The notes: generated by a model from the sequence alone, not told the origin. Shown: positions 1 through 10,855, counted from the stretch's first letter. The stretch: 64,000 nucleotides of DNA from Rhynchopus sp. YZ270_cl-10 (GCA_964035575.1 OZ037879.1:1116001-1180000), one strand, 5' to 3'. Made by a program: numbers and translations.

Positions 1-399
1 TTTCTAGATTTTCAGCAAGGTAACAATAAAAACACACAATGCGAAAGGGGGTGGAAGCAGACAACAGTCTCAAAAGAAAGGAGTGAAAACTTTCCATATC
101 AACTGGAAAATAAAAGAGAAAAAAAAGCCAACGTTAAACCTTGGGGTAAAAGGGTCAGGGTAGTTACATTTTTTTGTTGATCCCTATACCTGCAAAATGC
201 TATCAATTTATTGAATGCATCACATTATGTTGAAATACCTTTCGTATACAAAAAACAGCAACATTTATGGATAATAAGACCCTCCTTTTCCTTTTCCCCC
301 AATACCCTTTGCAACCGGTTTGCAACCATTTTTTTGTCCTCCTTCCCTCTCCCCCGACTTTAATTTAGCTCAAACATCAGGGATTCCTCTTCACAAAAC
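1..399. other. Noncoding 5' flank of the TERT gene
   Basis: AT-rich sequence with no convincing reading frame. It carries one short repeat (168-222) and a pyrimidine-rich stretch at about 285-360 that leads into the TERT start. No clear TATA box is visible. Confidence 0.5.
168..222 (+). repeat. Short dispersed repeat, copy 1 of 2
   Basis: The segment with TTGATCCC, then ATCAATTTATTGAATGCATC, recurs at 42610-42655 with a few differences in the middle. CAATTTATTG is palindromic. Function is unknown. Confidence 0.6.
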
Positions 400-950
400 A
401 TGCATGGGGAAACCCGGAAGCTAAAATGGCAGCGTCTTCGTCTAAAGCTTTCTGGTGTGCACAGTGTACCTGATATTGCAAAACACCCCTGCCCTTCTCA
501 GGGTGTTCCATGCTGTAGGACTGCACCGTTCACACAGTGCAGATATGTTCATCATAGGGGGGTTGATTGTGTGAAGCAGCTCCACCCTGATGGATGTGAT
601 GAGACCACGTGTTCATATCAACATGGTCCTTCTGTTCGTAAACGGAAACGGCGACACAACAAAGGGCGTGGTGGCACGCAGGTCTCTCGCACCCACGCTG
701 ATTACATCACCTTAACGCAAGGCAAGGTGCTCTCTGCGTCAGACATACCCCCCTTAGCAGCTACCAACCTGCCCCCTCATACCTATGCTATCAAGGTCGC
801 GTCTCTCGTAGAAGTGCAGCCCAGCACACCTTCCATAAAATTGGACGCTCAGATGGACCTGAATGTAGTGCCGCTTTGTGGAGTATTAGATATATTGTGT
901 GAAAAAATGGAAAAAGTTGCGGTTTCTATGTCAAAACGCGGTGCAAACAG

Positions 951-981
<31 letters not shown>

Positions 982-3945
982 CACGCAACTCACATCAAAT
1001 ATGACAGCAGTGATGACGAAGGGTATCCCGTTGACACCGATACGGACGTTGAAACCACCTTCTCCGCACCGCACAACCTCTCTTCATGGCTGTTAGGGGG
1101 CACCGTGCACTGCTACGAATCGCTATTCACCGATCCTCCAAAAATCTGGGATACAGAACACAACTACATTACACACGGTGCAACCCTTCTTGCAGATCTA
1201 ATCGAAGCATGGAGTAAAATCGAGATTGAACCGATCTTGTCTGGCACTGTTCCGCGGATTTATGTACAATATCCCGATGATTCAGAATTGGTACGGAGTG
1301 GAGGTTTAGCGAGAAGAGCTTGCCCACCAGTTTATGTCAAAGAATTTGCTATAAGAGTGTTAAGAAAACTTCTGGAAGGTTCTAAATGGATGGGAGAGGG
1401 GGGAACGTTTGAGCACAATTTTGCTATTCTCTCGAAGGCGGTTGGGGCGGTGTTGCAAGGGGCTGTTGGGGAGAATGTGGGGACCGCGCATTATGTGCGG
1501 AATTTGCGTTTGCGTAAAGCGGTCTGGCTGCCTGAGGTGGATGCGGTGGGGATGGGGGGACGTCGTGTAGGGGAGGCGGTGCGCCTGCGGGTAGCGGGGA
1601 GGTTTTTTCATTTTGTTGTGTCGCATATTGCGGTTCCGTTATGCAGAAAATGGTTTCCCGCGCAGCGTGATGATGGCTCAGGGTTAACACATTATGCTCG
1701 ACGAATTTGGGTACGCCTATGGCAACACGTTGTACGCAACCTCCCTGGATACGTTCCACCACAACAGCAAGAAAGCGAACACCCTTCCATCACCGCCGTA
1801 CAAAAGATTCTTACCGACCTCGAAGGGGGTGCTAAGGCAGATCTGCGTCTCCTGCACACTGTGTTACAACGTGCACTACGCGCACCACTTCAACCCTCCA
1901 CACACCAAGGTCTCCAAGAAACCATTCGGATAGTTTCCAGCAAAGGAATCCTACTAACCCCAGCCGACGCACAACGATGCAGATCCGCAATCGCACGGCA
2001 AGAGCAAGGAGGAGGAGGAGGAGGAGGAGGAGGAGGAGGAGGAGGAGGAGGAGATAAGGTCGAAGCACCACGACAACGTCCCCGCGGCCCCGGACCGCTC
2101 CAGGTTAAGATAAAGAAGTCGGGGGGCAAGCGGTGGGCTAGGGTGCTCTGGAAGTGTGGGTTTGTGAGTCCGCAGTTGTATATTAAAAAGGAGGGGGAGG
2201 ATGTGAGGCAGCGGCGGTGGCGGGGTCGGTGTGTCCGGCTTTTGTGTGGGAAGGTGCGGATTCAACAGGCGCGGATTGCGTTGTTTGGGTCGAGCTTTGA
2301 TAAATTAACGAAGTGGATGGGGCGGAACACACAACGCGGCTCACGGCTGACGATTGCGAAGGACACCTCTGTCGTGTTCCCCACTGACGCCAACTCTGCC
2401 GCAACCTTGCTCCTTAGCAGCGGCGCCATTTCATGGCGTCCCGACACCCACGCCGCACATTCCCTGCACTCAACCCTACGCCTTCTCAAGCAAGCCATGC
2501 CTGTCGTCGCGCCACATGGATACTACTTACTTCGCACGGACGCCATGCAGGCTTACGATTCTATCGCGTTGGATACCGCAAGGGATATAGCATTGAGCAT
2601 GACCCGTGCTGATATGTCTCCTGTGGTGCGCGACCTTTTTGATTCTGTTGTCGCAGGAAGGGCGAGCGGGGTGCCTCAGGGTTGGGTGCTGTCTGAAGCT
2701 ATTAACGATACGCTGCAGAGACGTAGGGTTGACAGTGTGAAGGCGAATGTGACTCAGCATGCGGACGCGTTGCCGCCGTACTTTGTGCGTCTTGCAGATG
2801 ATGTCTTGGTAATCAGCGCAACGCTAGAACTGCATCTGCAGCTGCGTGAAGCGCTGTCCCAACCAGACTTCATCCAAGGCGTCATGCCGAACCTGCAGAA
2901 GCTCAACACCGCCTTGCCTGGAGAAGGGAAGAGCTCCTTCGTCAGCTTCAGCGGGGTGTGCATATCAACGCGCCTCGAGCTCTGGCCAGACACACGGCGG
3001 TATACAAAGATGGCCCTCTGGCGCCGTATCTCCCTTTGGCCCCATGCGACCAGCAGCACTTACAACTACTCCTGGAATTTGAGTCTTCTTCGCAACGTTT
3101 CCACCGGCCAGGTCACCGCAGACGACGTTGCCTTGGCATCTGCCATCACCCACGCACAACAGGCCCCCATCGCACACACCGCCCAAGCAGTTCTCCGTCG
3201 CATGCAAGAAGCTCCAATCGCATACGTCAAAGCAAATCTACGAGGCGGGACAGACCCTTCACTGTGCACACCTCAAACAATGCTGCGCACAGCGCTGAAG
3301 GCGGCTGTTGTGGGGTGGGGTGCGTTTTATGCGCTCCTCGGGAAGGCACATGACCAACACATACCATGTGGCGTGGCAGAGAGATTGGTGACAGTGGCGG
3401 GTCTGCTTGCGGTGCGGATAGATGCATGCCTGCATGCCGCACTTCCAGGACGTTTACGAGAGCATTTGTCCACACGCAGGTGTCTTGCGTATCTGCAGAA
3501 CATTGCCAGAGTGGCGGCAGCGGATGAAGCCATGCGTCCCCTCACCACCTCCCACCCCCTCTACAAAGGTGGTCTCGCGCTCCTCATGAAGGCGTATGCA
3601 GCACTTGACGCTTCGCGTTGTGTCTGTAAGGTTTGTACTCAAGTTTCGTCGAACCCTGCGCTCTGGGATATGCACGTCCGGGTTACCCTTCAGGGGTGGG
3701 TCGCGCCAGAAGCAGGCTTCAGAGACATATTCGACAATAAAGTTCGCAAACGAAAACGACATCATTCAGAGCTGGAGAAAGCGGAAATGGAGGAAGGGAA
3801 AGGGAAGAGGAAGAGGAGGAGGAGGAGGAGGAGGAGGAAAGAGGGAAAGGTGGTGGAGAAGGAGGTGAAGGTGAAAGGGGGTGAGGTGAAGAGTGTTGCG
3901 CAGCGTAGTAATGCTTCTGCTGTGTCTTGCGATCTGCTCGCATGA
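400..3945 (+). CDS. TERT: Telomerase reverse transcriptase (TERT)
   Basis: Catalytic subunit of telomerase, which copies an RNA template onto chromosome ends in the nucleus. The 1181-residue frame is open without introns. The family-specific T motif is visible at about residues 405-440 (HYARRIWVRLWQHV). Motif 1/2 is near 565-585 (LQVKIKKSGG then WARVL). Motif A is YLLRTDAMQAYDSI with D714, motif B' is GVPQGWVLS, motif C is RLADDVLVIS with D800 and D801, and motif E is FSGVCISTRLELWPD. The order and the T motif separate it from LINE or Penelope reverse transcriptases. The N-terminus has Cys/His spacing like CCCH zinc fingers (C57, C66, C71, H75, and a looser set C31, C38/39, C47, H51), which is not usual for TERT. 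Poly-Thr (about 185-194), poly-Gly (about 537-551) and a basic Lys/Arg tail come from triplet repeats. The first ATG is used; an upstream exon cannot be excluded. Confidence 0.82.
951..981 (+). repeat. (ACA)n microsatellite in TERT
   Basis: About ten ACA triplets encode a threonine run in the linker before the RNA-binding part of TERT. Being a triplet repeat, it can change length without shifting frame. Confidence 0.9.
2006..2053 (+). repeat. (GGA)n microsatellite in TERT
   Basis: About sixteen GGA triplets encode a glycine run between the T motif and motif 1 of TERT, presumably a flexible loop. Confidence 0.9.
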
Positions 3946-4617
3946 AGGGGAGGGGGAGGGGAGGAGGGGGGAACGGAAAAAGACAAAGTGTTTCGACCTT
4001 CCTGTCAAACCATTTATATTGCATAACCGGGGAGAAGGGGAATCATGCACGCATGTGTTGGGGAGGAAACATTCGTAATCCACGCTCTCTCGGAAGATGT
4101 CTGCACTGCCATTACGGAGACACCTAACCATTTTCCCACTACGGATTTTTTACTGTGTGGGGAAGCCGTCGCAGCTCCCTTGTCTGTCTTTGCTCTAGTC
4201 TTGCAAGGGATTTTATGTTTGTTTTCTCTCTTGATTGTCTCTTTGTTCAAGATGCCATGCTTTCAAAACACTGTCACTGCTTCAGTGCCCGGTTGTCAGA
4301 TGAGAGAGATGCAAACGCAATTACCGCCCCTCCCCTTCGGTTTTCACCTCTCACACTCCCCCCCCTCCCCTACAACTGGTAGTCGGCATGCAGAGGTATC
4401 TGCTGGAACGTCACCGCCACGATCGACCGTATTTTGTCCTTGCGGACAACACACACACCGTCAACCGGCACAACCACCACAGGGCGCATGCATAACACAT
4501 AAATTCTCTCCCCCTCTAGGTACTGAGCACAAGAGACTTAGCCTGTTCTCCTTTAAAACAAGGCAACAAAGTCTCTCTCCTCTCCTCTCTCTCTCTCTCT
4601 CTTTCCCCCCCCTCTCA
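3946..4617. other. TERT-cyclin intergenic spacer with CT-rich tract
   Basis: The 672-base gap between two genes on the same strand. An upstream extension of the cyclin frame to 4045 exists but looks noncoding. A (CT)n and C-rich tract at about 4563-4616 runs up to the cyclin ATG and may be its core promoter or leader. Confidence 0.5.
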
Positions 4618-7600
4618 ATGGCGGCTGGGCGGCGGCCCCCTGTCCAGACGCTGCCTTCTTATAGTAAGTATGTTCCTGTGATTGCGCAATTGTTTACGGG
4701 GTTGGCGAAGAGGGGGGATGTGGCACTTGCACTGGCACCTGCACCCAAGGAACACGAGATCTACGTAGGCACCCGTGTGCCCGAGGTGCCCATAGAAGAC
4801 TACCTCAGCCGCTGGGCCCGCTACAGCCTCTGCACCCCCGAGGTCTTCCTCATCGTGGTCCTCTACGTCGACAAGCTCTCCTTCAAGACAGGCCTCGTCA
4901 TCTCCTCACGCAACGTCCACCGCGTCCTCCTCACTGCGCTTGTTCTTGCAGCAAAAACCAGGGACGACATCTACTATTCAAACAAGGTATGTCTATGGAC
5001 GACGTTCTCAAATTTCACGATGTTTTTTGGTGTGTCTTTCATGTGTTCTTAGGATGTGATATGGGTATAGATTGCTAGACTGCATCTTAGAGGTGGCATG
5101 TACATTGTCAAGAATCTTTGATACATTCACGTATATTTTTCCCCCACTTCTGCAGTACTACGCAAGCATAGGTGGGATTACCCTTGAAGAGATGAACCGC
5201 CTCGAGGCACAGTGGCTTCGCGACTCAGACTGGGATGTGCACGTCGATGTCGAGGAGTACGAGAAGTACGCACGCGAATTCGATCGACAAAAGGTGTGTC
5301 TCACAGCCCTTTTTTCCTTTTCCCTTCTCATCCCTATCGCGTTCAATGCGCGAAAAAACCGTCCCAGCACCCTGTTTTCACCGGTTTTTAAGATGTACGA
5401 GAGTCACATTCCTTTTTTTTTCAAGTACAATAGAGTTCATGGTACACCCTTTAATGCTGTTTGCTGTAAGAATATTAAACAACGATTTCTAAAGCTACAG
5501 TTTCTGTACTTCATTGGCAAAGAGCCTAAATGGCTGCGGTCAACGAAAAATTTTTTAACTTCGTTACCGAATAAATATGGCACGGAGGAGTAGGACTCGT
5601 GCGCGGGGTGGCAGGGGACGAGGAGGAGCACGGGTTGCCGTCGTGCAGTGCGTCGCAGGAGCAGTTGGGCCCTCGCTGACGCACCCTCCGCTGCAGTGTG
5701 GCTTGAGGCCCTGTGTGTGGGTACGACGCTGGAGAAGAGCGCGTGCACCACCATTGCGTCCTGCTTTCCCGACATTCGGAGCGCCGCCGAAGATGTACGC
5801 GCCTCCACCACCGCCCGCGCTCCCGAGGAGGACGGAGGAGGACGATGGGCCTGATGTTGTGCTCCTGTACGGGGAGGCAACGATTGTTTTGGATCGCCGC
5901 TTTGTGTCTGCTCCCGCCGAACGCGCTGAGGGGGAGCTGGCGGAGATCTCCCGTGCTAGGTTGGACCTGGATGCCCTAACGGCGATGGACTCTCAAGGTC
6001 TTCTGACAGGAGTCCTCGACGTGATCCGGTCCCCCGAAGCCTTCACGGCAGCCCTCACCGAGGAGGGCCGAAAAGTCCTGGAGTCGTCAGTCCCGGTAAA
6101 GAGAGGGACTTCCAGGCATATGCTGCGCCACTGGGGGAAGCTGCAGAAGTGGGGTGTGATGTCTCGGTCTGGCGAGCAGAAGGTGATACTTCCCGCCTTC
6201 ACCGTGCCGAAGAAGGTGCGGGGACTGAGGCTGGTCTGCGACGGTCGGAAGCTGAACCGCCTGATGCGTGACCCCCCTCCCATGTATCTACCTTCCATAC
6301 ATAAGGTAGTGAAGAGGTTTCTGGACAGTGCGTACGTGGTGCAAGCTGATGGGCGGAGCTGGTTTTACCAGTTTCCGCTGGCAGATGGTGTGGACGATTT
6401 CTTTGGAGTGAACCTGGCAGGTGCACGCGGACCCTTTGTGAGGGCAAAGCTCAACGTGCTGTGCATGGGGTGGAGTTGGGCGCCGTGCATCGCGCACCGC
6501 TCGGCTATGGTGTTGCTGCCAGAGGATGAAGGGATACCTTGGGTGGACAACTTCTTTGTCGTGGGCAATACCTTGCAGGAGGCAGAGAGGCGCTACTCTT
6601 CGTTCCTCCGACGCGCTGAACGTGTCGGTGCCGAGCTGAATGACGACGAGGGAGAGGGAGTGCCTAGGACGAACTTTTGCGCTTTGGGCCTGGAGTTTGA
6701 CTTGGCGAGTTCCCCAAGACGGTACCGTGCTGCCCCTGACTGGATTGGGAAGTGTGTGGAATCCCCCGTTCTCAGTGCGGTGTTGAAAGACGACTGCACT
6801 GCCCGGGATTTCTACAAAGTATTGGGAGGTTTCGTGTGGTTTTTGTATTGTACCAAACGGAATTTGTGTTATTACCGTGATTCTCTTTCTTTTCTGCGGC
6901 GTACCGCGTCTTTACTTGCTATTGACCCACAAAAGTGGGATGTTCAACTTTTTATCCCCCCATCTGTTATCTCAGAATTCACAGGCATAGTGTCTGTGAT
7001 GCGTTGTAATGACTGGATTGTAGACCAACCAGAGAGACCCACCGTGGTGACTTGGTCAGATGCCTCGGACCGCGAGTGGGCTGCTTTAATAGAATCTGAG
7101 TTTTTCGAACCTGTTGTTCAGGGTGTGTTTCCAGATCCTGAGAAACATCACATATACCTGAAAGAGCTATACGCTGCTTGGCTAGCCGTTCGGTTAGCGG
7201 CCGCAAACCACCCTAATCATGAAGTGTCTCTTCAGGTCGACAACGCCGCTGCAGTGGCAGCTATAAACAAAGGTCACAGCAAGAATTATCTAGCTAACGA
7301 GCTGCTGTGTGCGATTTTTGACACTGCAAAGACAGCAAACATGTGTGTATCCGCCACGTGGGTGGACACTTTAAGTCAACGTGCTGACGAGTTCACTCGC
7401 GGGACGGTGGCCCCCACGATGGTGTCACTCCCCCCTGTGCTCAAAGAATACGAGAGTGTGGAGGCAATGTTTTGTCAATAATTGTTTTGTTTGTTATGGC
7501 GCGTGCTGGCTTTGCTCAGTGCCCCATGAGTTTTTATATTTTTCCCCTGCCCACGGGGCGACGAAGGGATGTTTATTGTTCATCAACATTTTATCGCTGG

Positions 7601-9525
7601 TGCGTGCTGACTCTGCTTGGTGCCCCATGCATTTTATTTTACCTTCCCGCTCACGGAACGACGAAGGGTTTTGTTATTGTTATCATTTTCTCGCTTGGAG
7701 CGTGCTGACTCTGCTTGGTGCCCCTTGTGCTTTTTACTTTTTCCCCTGAAGGGGTGTCAATGTTCATCAACACTTTATCGCTGGTGCGTGCTGACTCTGC
7801 TTGGTGCCCCATGCATTTTATTTTACCTTCCTGCTCGTGGAGCGACGAGGGGGTGTTCCTTGTTCATCAACCTTTTATCGCTGGTGCGTACTGACTCTGC
7901 TTAGTGCCCCATGTACTTTTTACCTTTTCCCCTGAAGGGGTATTTATTGTTCATCAACACTTTATCGCTGGTGCGTGCTGACTCTGCTTGGTGCCCCATG
8001 CATTTTATTTTACCTTCCCGCTCACGGAGCGACGAAGGGTTTTGTTATTGTTATCATTTTCTCGCTTGGAGCGTGCTGACTCTGCTTGGTGCCCCTTGTG
8101 CTTTTTACTTTTTCCCCTGAAGGGGTGTCAATGTTCATCAACACTTTATCGCTGGTGCGTGCTGACTCTGCTTGGTGCCCCATGCATTTTATTTTACCTT
8201 CCTGCTCGAGGAGCGACGAAGGGGTGTTTCTTGTTCATCAACATTTCATCGCTGGTGCGTGCTGACTATGCTTAGTGCCCCATGCATTTTATTGTTTGCC
8301 TTCCCGCTCACAGTGCGTCGTAGGAGTGTTTAGTGTTTGTTTTATTTTTCATCACCTAGGGTTCAATGGTGGTCTGTGTGGGCCTGTCGCGGGACGACTG
8401 GTTTTTCTTTGAGGAGCTTGTCCTCGTATTGTGCGTGCGCGTTCTGTTTTCTTGCGTTGTGTACGTGGTATTTTCCTGCCAAGGGCGGGTTGTTCTGATG
8501 GCCACGAGCCCCGCTATACGCGGTTGAGGACACGTTTTAGTACCACGCCTCCCTGCTTCACGAACGTCCGCTGCCCGGTAGTTTGGAGAGGCGACTCTCG
8601 CGGAAGATTGTCGTTTCGGTGGTGGGTCCGCCCGTGCTGGTTTTTGTAGTCCCTGCTTATCACTGACACCGTTTTCCTATTTTTTGCTCTCCCGTTTGAT
8701 GGTACTGACTCTGCTTCGTGCACCATGCGCTTTTATTTTTGTATGAAATGTGTTCCCCTGTATGGGGTGTGCTGACTATGCTTGGCACTCCTTGCGCTTA
8801 CGGCCCCCCCCTTATCCACTGTCTTCGAGACGGCGAATGGATATCAACACGATTTCTTTCTGTGAGTGCTGGCTTGCTCGGTGCTGTGTTTACCGTTTTT
8901 CTTTCTTTTCCTACCGTTTCCCCCCTTTTTTCTTCCCCGTTTAACTCCGTACTATGCTACTATTCCGCTGCGCGGTCCCTTTGGGTCATGCTGCGGTCAA
9001 CGAAAAAAGACATAGTAGTAGAGTAGTAAAGACAGATCAGTTGGTATAATGTTATGTTTAGTTTTTGCACACACGAAGTGTGATTGGAAACTAAACATAT
9101 TTAAAACCAACGATAGATCTGTCTTTACGCTTTTTCCTTTTGAATCCTCCCCCTCATCCATTATCATGTGCGTCATAGGCAAAGAGCCTAAATGGCTGCG
9201 GTCAACGAAAAAAGACATAGTAGTAGAGTAGTAAAGACAGATCAGTTGGTATAATGTTATGTTTAGTTTTCAAGTACAATAGAGTTCATGGTACACCCTT
9301 TAATGCTGTTTGCTGTAAGAATATTAAATTTGTTGTTTTGTTTACTTTTTCTCATTTGCCTAACCCTCACAGAGCATGCAGCTTTCCCGCCCAAGCCCCC
9401 GTTTGTACCGAGGGTGCAACCACGAAGAGGATGAAAGTCGCGAACAGCTGATCCAAGACGGGAGACGGCAGCACGTCTCCCAAGGGATGTCTTTGTGTTG
9501 CAGTGCTCACCCGGACCGCGACTAA
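4618..9525 (+). CDS. PHO80/cyclin U-type cyclin, three exons
   Basis: Regulatory partner of a cyclin-dependent kinase. Exons are 4618-4986, 5156-5293 and 9373-9525 (123, 46 and 50 codons, all phase 0), giving 219 residues. Intron 1 has GTATGT and TGCAG ends. Intron 2 has GTGTGT and CACAG ends. The cyclin box reads VPEVPIEDYLSRWARYS, then SSRNVHRVLLTALVLAAKT, and after the first splice YYASIGGITLEEMNRLEAQW. This is the typical PHO80-like pattern (YLxR, NxHR, AAK, SN then YYAxxGGI, ExNxLE). The splice between exons 1 and 2 restores the SNK-YYA family motif, which supports the model. Exon 3 is inferred from its acceptor, its frame and its stop; it has no strong family motif. Intron 2 is 4079 bases against 169 for intron 1, because a retroelement sits in it. 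Confidence 0.78.
5422..5479 (+). repeat. Left terminal repeat of the retroelement
   Basis: 58 bases beginning CAAGTACAATAGAGTTC are identical to 9271-9328. They mark the likely left edge of the inserted element. Confidence 0.8.
5577..7481 (+). CDS. Reverse transcriptase-RNase H of the intronic retroelement
   Basis: The frame starts with an Arg/Gly/Pro-rich region. A reverse transcriptase domain follows at about residues 190-400 (QADGRSWFYQFPL, then FFGVNLAG, then MGWSWAPCIAHRSA). A DIRS-type RNase H follows at about 490-620 (TWSDASDREWAA, then KELYAAW, then QVDNAAAVAAINKGHSK, then a final ADEFTRG). The MGWxxAPxIA signature is one I associate with VIPER-like elements. It belongs to the element, not to the cyclin gene. 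Confidence 0.75.
   Translation: MARRSRTRARGGRGRGGARVAVVQCVAGAVGPSLTHPPLQCGLRPCVWVRRWRRARAPPLRPAFPTFGAPPKMYAPPPPPALPRRTEEDDGPDVVLLYGEATIVLDRRFVSAPAERAEGELAEISRARLDLDALTAMDSQGLLTGVLDVIRSPEAFTAALTEEGRKVLESSVPVKRGTSRHMLRHWGKLQKWGVMSRSGEQKVILPAFTVPKKVRGLRLVCDGRKLNRLMRDPPPMYLPSIHKVVKRFLDSAYVVQADGRSWFYQFPLADGVDDFFGVNLAGARGPFVRAKLNVLCMGWSWAPCIAHRSAMVLLPEDEGIPWVDNFFVVGNTLQEAERRYSSFLRRAERVGAELNDDEGEGVPRTNFCALGLEFDLASSPRRYRAAPDWIGKCVESPVLSAVLKDDCTARDFYKVLGGFVWFLYCTKRNLCYYRDSLSFLRRTASLLAIDPQKWDVQLFIPPSVISEFTGIVSVMRCNDWIVDQPERPTVVTWSDASDREWAALIESEFFEPVVQGVFPDPEKHHIYLKELYAAWLAVRLAAANHPNHEVSLQVDNAAAVAAINKGHSKNYLANELLCAIFDTAKTANMCVSATWVDTLSQRADEFTRGTVAPTMVSLPPVLKEYESVEAMFCQ
7498..8330 (+). repeat. Tandem repeat array in the retroelement
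   Basis: At least nine units of about 80-100 bases each carry a core like GTGCGTGCTGACTCTGCTT followed by GGTGCCCC. A higher-order period of about 370 bases is visible, since 7600-7860 nearly repeats at 7969-8230. Two more diverged cores lie near 8700 and 8765. The array follows the RT frame and has no coding role that I can see. Confidence 0.8.
8990..9067 (+). repeat. Internal direct repeat of the retroelement, first copy
   Basis: Starts GCTGCGGTCAACGAAAAAAG and ends in ATGTTTAGTTTT. It recurs at 9195-9270, immediately before the right terminal repeat, giving a split-direct-repeat architecture. Confidence 0.8.
9027..9127. repeat. Inverted repeat (hairpin) at the right end of the retroelement
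   Basis: The left arm TAAAGACAGATC, TTGGT, ATGTTTAGTTT is mirrored by AAACTAAACAT, ACCAA, GATCTGTCTTTA. This gives an imperfect stem over about 100 bases with a loop around 9068-9085. Confidence 0.75.
9195..9270 (+). repeat. Internal direct repeat of the retroelement, second copy
   Basis: Second copy of the block at 8990-9067. It runs straight into the right terminal repeat. Confidence 0.8.
9271..9328 (+). repeat. Right terminal repeat of the retroelement
   Basis: Identical over 58 bases to 5422-5479. Beyond it the sequence returns to host intron and reaches the cyclin exon 3 acceptor 44 bases later. Confidence 0.8.
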
Positions 9526-10831
9526 GGTGAAGCCTTCGTGAGGGGGTCCATTCGGGGACATCAATCTTTTCAAAAACTTTCTCTTTTGATCTCCTTTTCC
9601 CTGAGAGTTTCCCCTTCTTTGTACTGCAAAAAGCTCCTTCAAAGGGGCTCACAAAGAACACTCCCCCGTTTGTACATCTCGAATGTTGTAAAAAAAAAAA
9701 ATCGCTGCTTTTGTGCATCACCATCTCAGCCTTGTCACCCACTCGGTTGTTTTCTTCAGGTGGATCAGTCATATGAGGCAGTCATCTTTTCTTGTTTGCG
9801 ACATTGTGTGTTTTGTGGATATTGGGGGCTCCCTAAAACATGTTAAAAAAGCGCAAAAAAGTTCAAAAAGTGTTTTTTACCTTTGCCAAAACTGAGATAC
9901 AAAGGGGAAAAAAATGTTTTTCCCCAGCAAAAACTGAGAAATAGCCGGGAAAAAAATGTTTTCGAATGTTTTAGGGACCCTCGGACTACGGACCCTCCCG
10001 CCCCACTTTCCAGCTATTTTGACTTATAGAAAGGGACTCTCGCAAATTTTTTTTCCCGCCTATATAGGGCTAATTTCGACGATTTGAGGCCATTAAAACC
10101 AGAATTTGACACTTTTGAGCATCTGTGGGGGTCTAAAACGTGGTTTCGCGCACCCGAAATTTCGTGGTTTTTACTTAGGAAAATGCCCATTTCAACCCAA
10201 ATTTTCGGTTTTTCTGGCCCGAAAGTCCAAAAAAAAAAACATACGAAAAAAGTTTTTTTTCGACCAAAAAAATTTTTTTTTCGACAAACTTTGTTTTTTT
10301 AGGTAGCGTTCTCATTGGTTTGCGTTTCTCAGAAGAAGGGACGTTTGTTCTGATGCACTGTGTAATCTTCCAATCCTACTTTTTTTTTTCCAAAAGTGAC
10401 GAACTGCAGCCAAGAAGAGCTCATCCCCCATATCAATGCACAGCTTCCCTCTGGGTGTAAGTACGGTTACGAGGGGTTTTCGCGTAACTCTAGACTCCAC
10501 TCTTTGGGAGTGTTCCACGCAATAGGGCCATGGTTCTTCAACGCGCTATCACTTTTTTGAAGGAAAAAAAAAGTACAAAAGCCGGTGACATTGTGCACAG
10601 ACATTACTAGGTGGGTGATTGTCAATCAGGCACTCCGTTAGGTACTAAAGTTCTGTTGATTGTCAACAGAACTTTTTGAAAATGGGGAAAAAAAGAAAAA
10701 AAAAAAAAGTTCTGCTAAGTGGTTCAGACCCGTTCTACCTGTCAAAAAAGCTCAGGAGAAGAAGATATGGAGAGGTGAGTGCTCAAACGTCCCAAAAAAG
10801 TCAAAATCGGGCGTTGGTAAAAAAAAAAGTT

Positions 10832-10855
10832 GCGTACCGTGCGCCTGCGGCGCAA
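10832..10855. repeat. GC-rich palindromic repeat, left copy
   Basis: Contains GTGCGCCTGCGGCGCAA, which folds as GCGCC-TGC-GGCGC. The whole 24-base segment is the exact reverse complement of 15020-15043, so the two form an inverted pair 4.2 kb apart in AT-rich DNA. Confidence 0.75.

Larger units (their letters stand above)
5422..9328 (+). mobile_element. DIRS/VIPER-like retroelement inside a cyclin intron
   Basis: A tyrosine-recombinase-type retroelement relative, placed by its reverse transcriptase plus RNase H frame and by its split direct repeats. A 58-base sequence at the left (5422-5479) recurs exactly at the right (9271-9328). A 35-base segment at 5516-5550 recurs at 9178-9212. A block of about 76 bases at 8990 recurs at 9195. 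Parts seen are the left repeat, the RT-RNase H frame, tandem repeats and the composite right end. No capsid-like or recombinase frame was recognised, so the copy looks incomplete. The exact match of the terminal repeats suggests a fairly recent insertion. It lies in the same orientation as the host gene and wholly within intron 2. The exact ends and any target duplication are uncertain. Confidence 0.7.

Noticed and set aside
400-3945. LINE or Penelope reverse transcriptase instead of TERT
   Set aside because: The T motif upstream of the RT, the motif E pattern and the absence of an endonuclease domain favour TERT.
4045-4617. Long upstream extension of the cyclin frame beginning MHACVGEE
   Set aside because: Composition is noncoding (CT tract, low-complexity Ser/Leu), and the cyclin pattern begins only after 4618.
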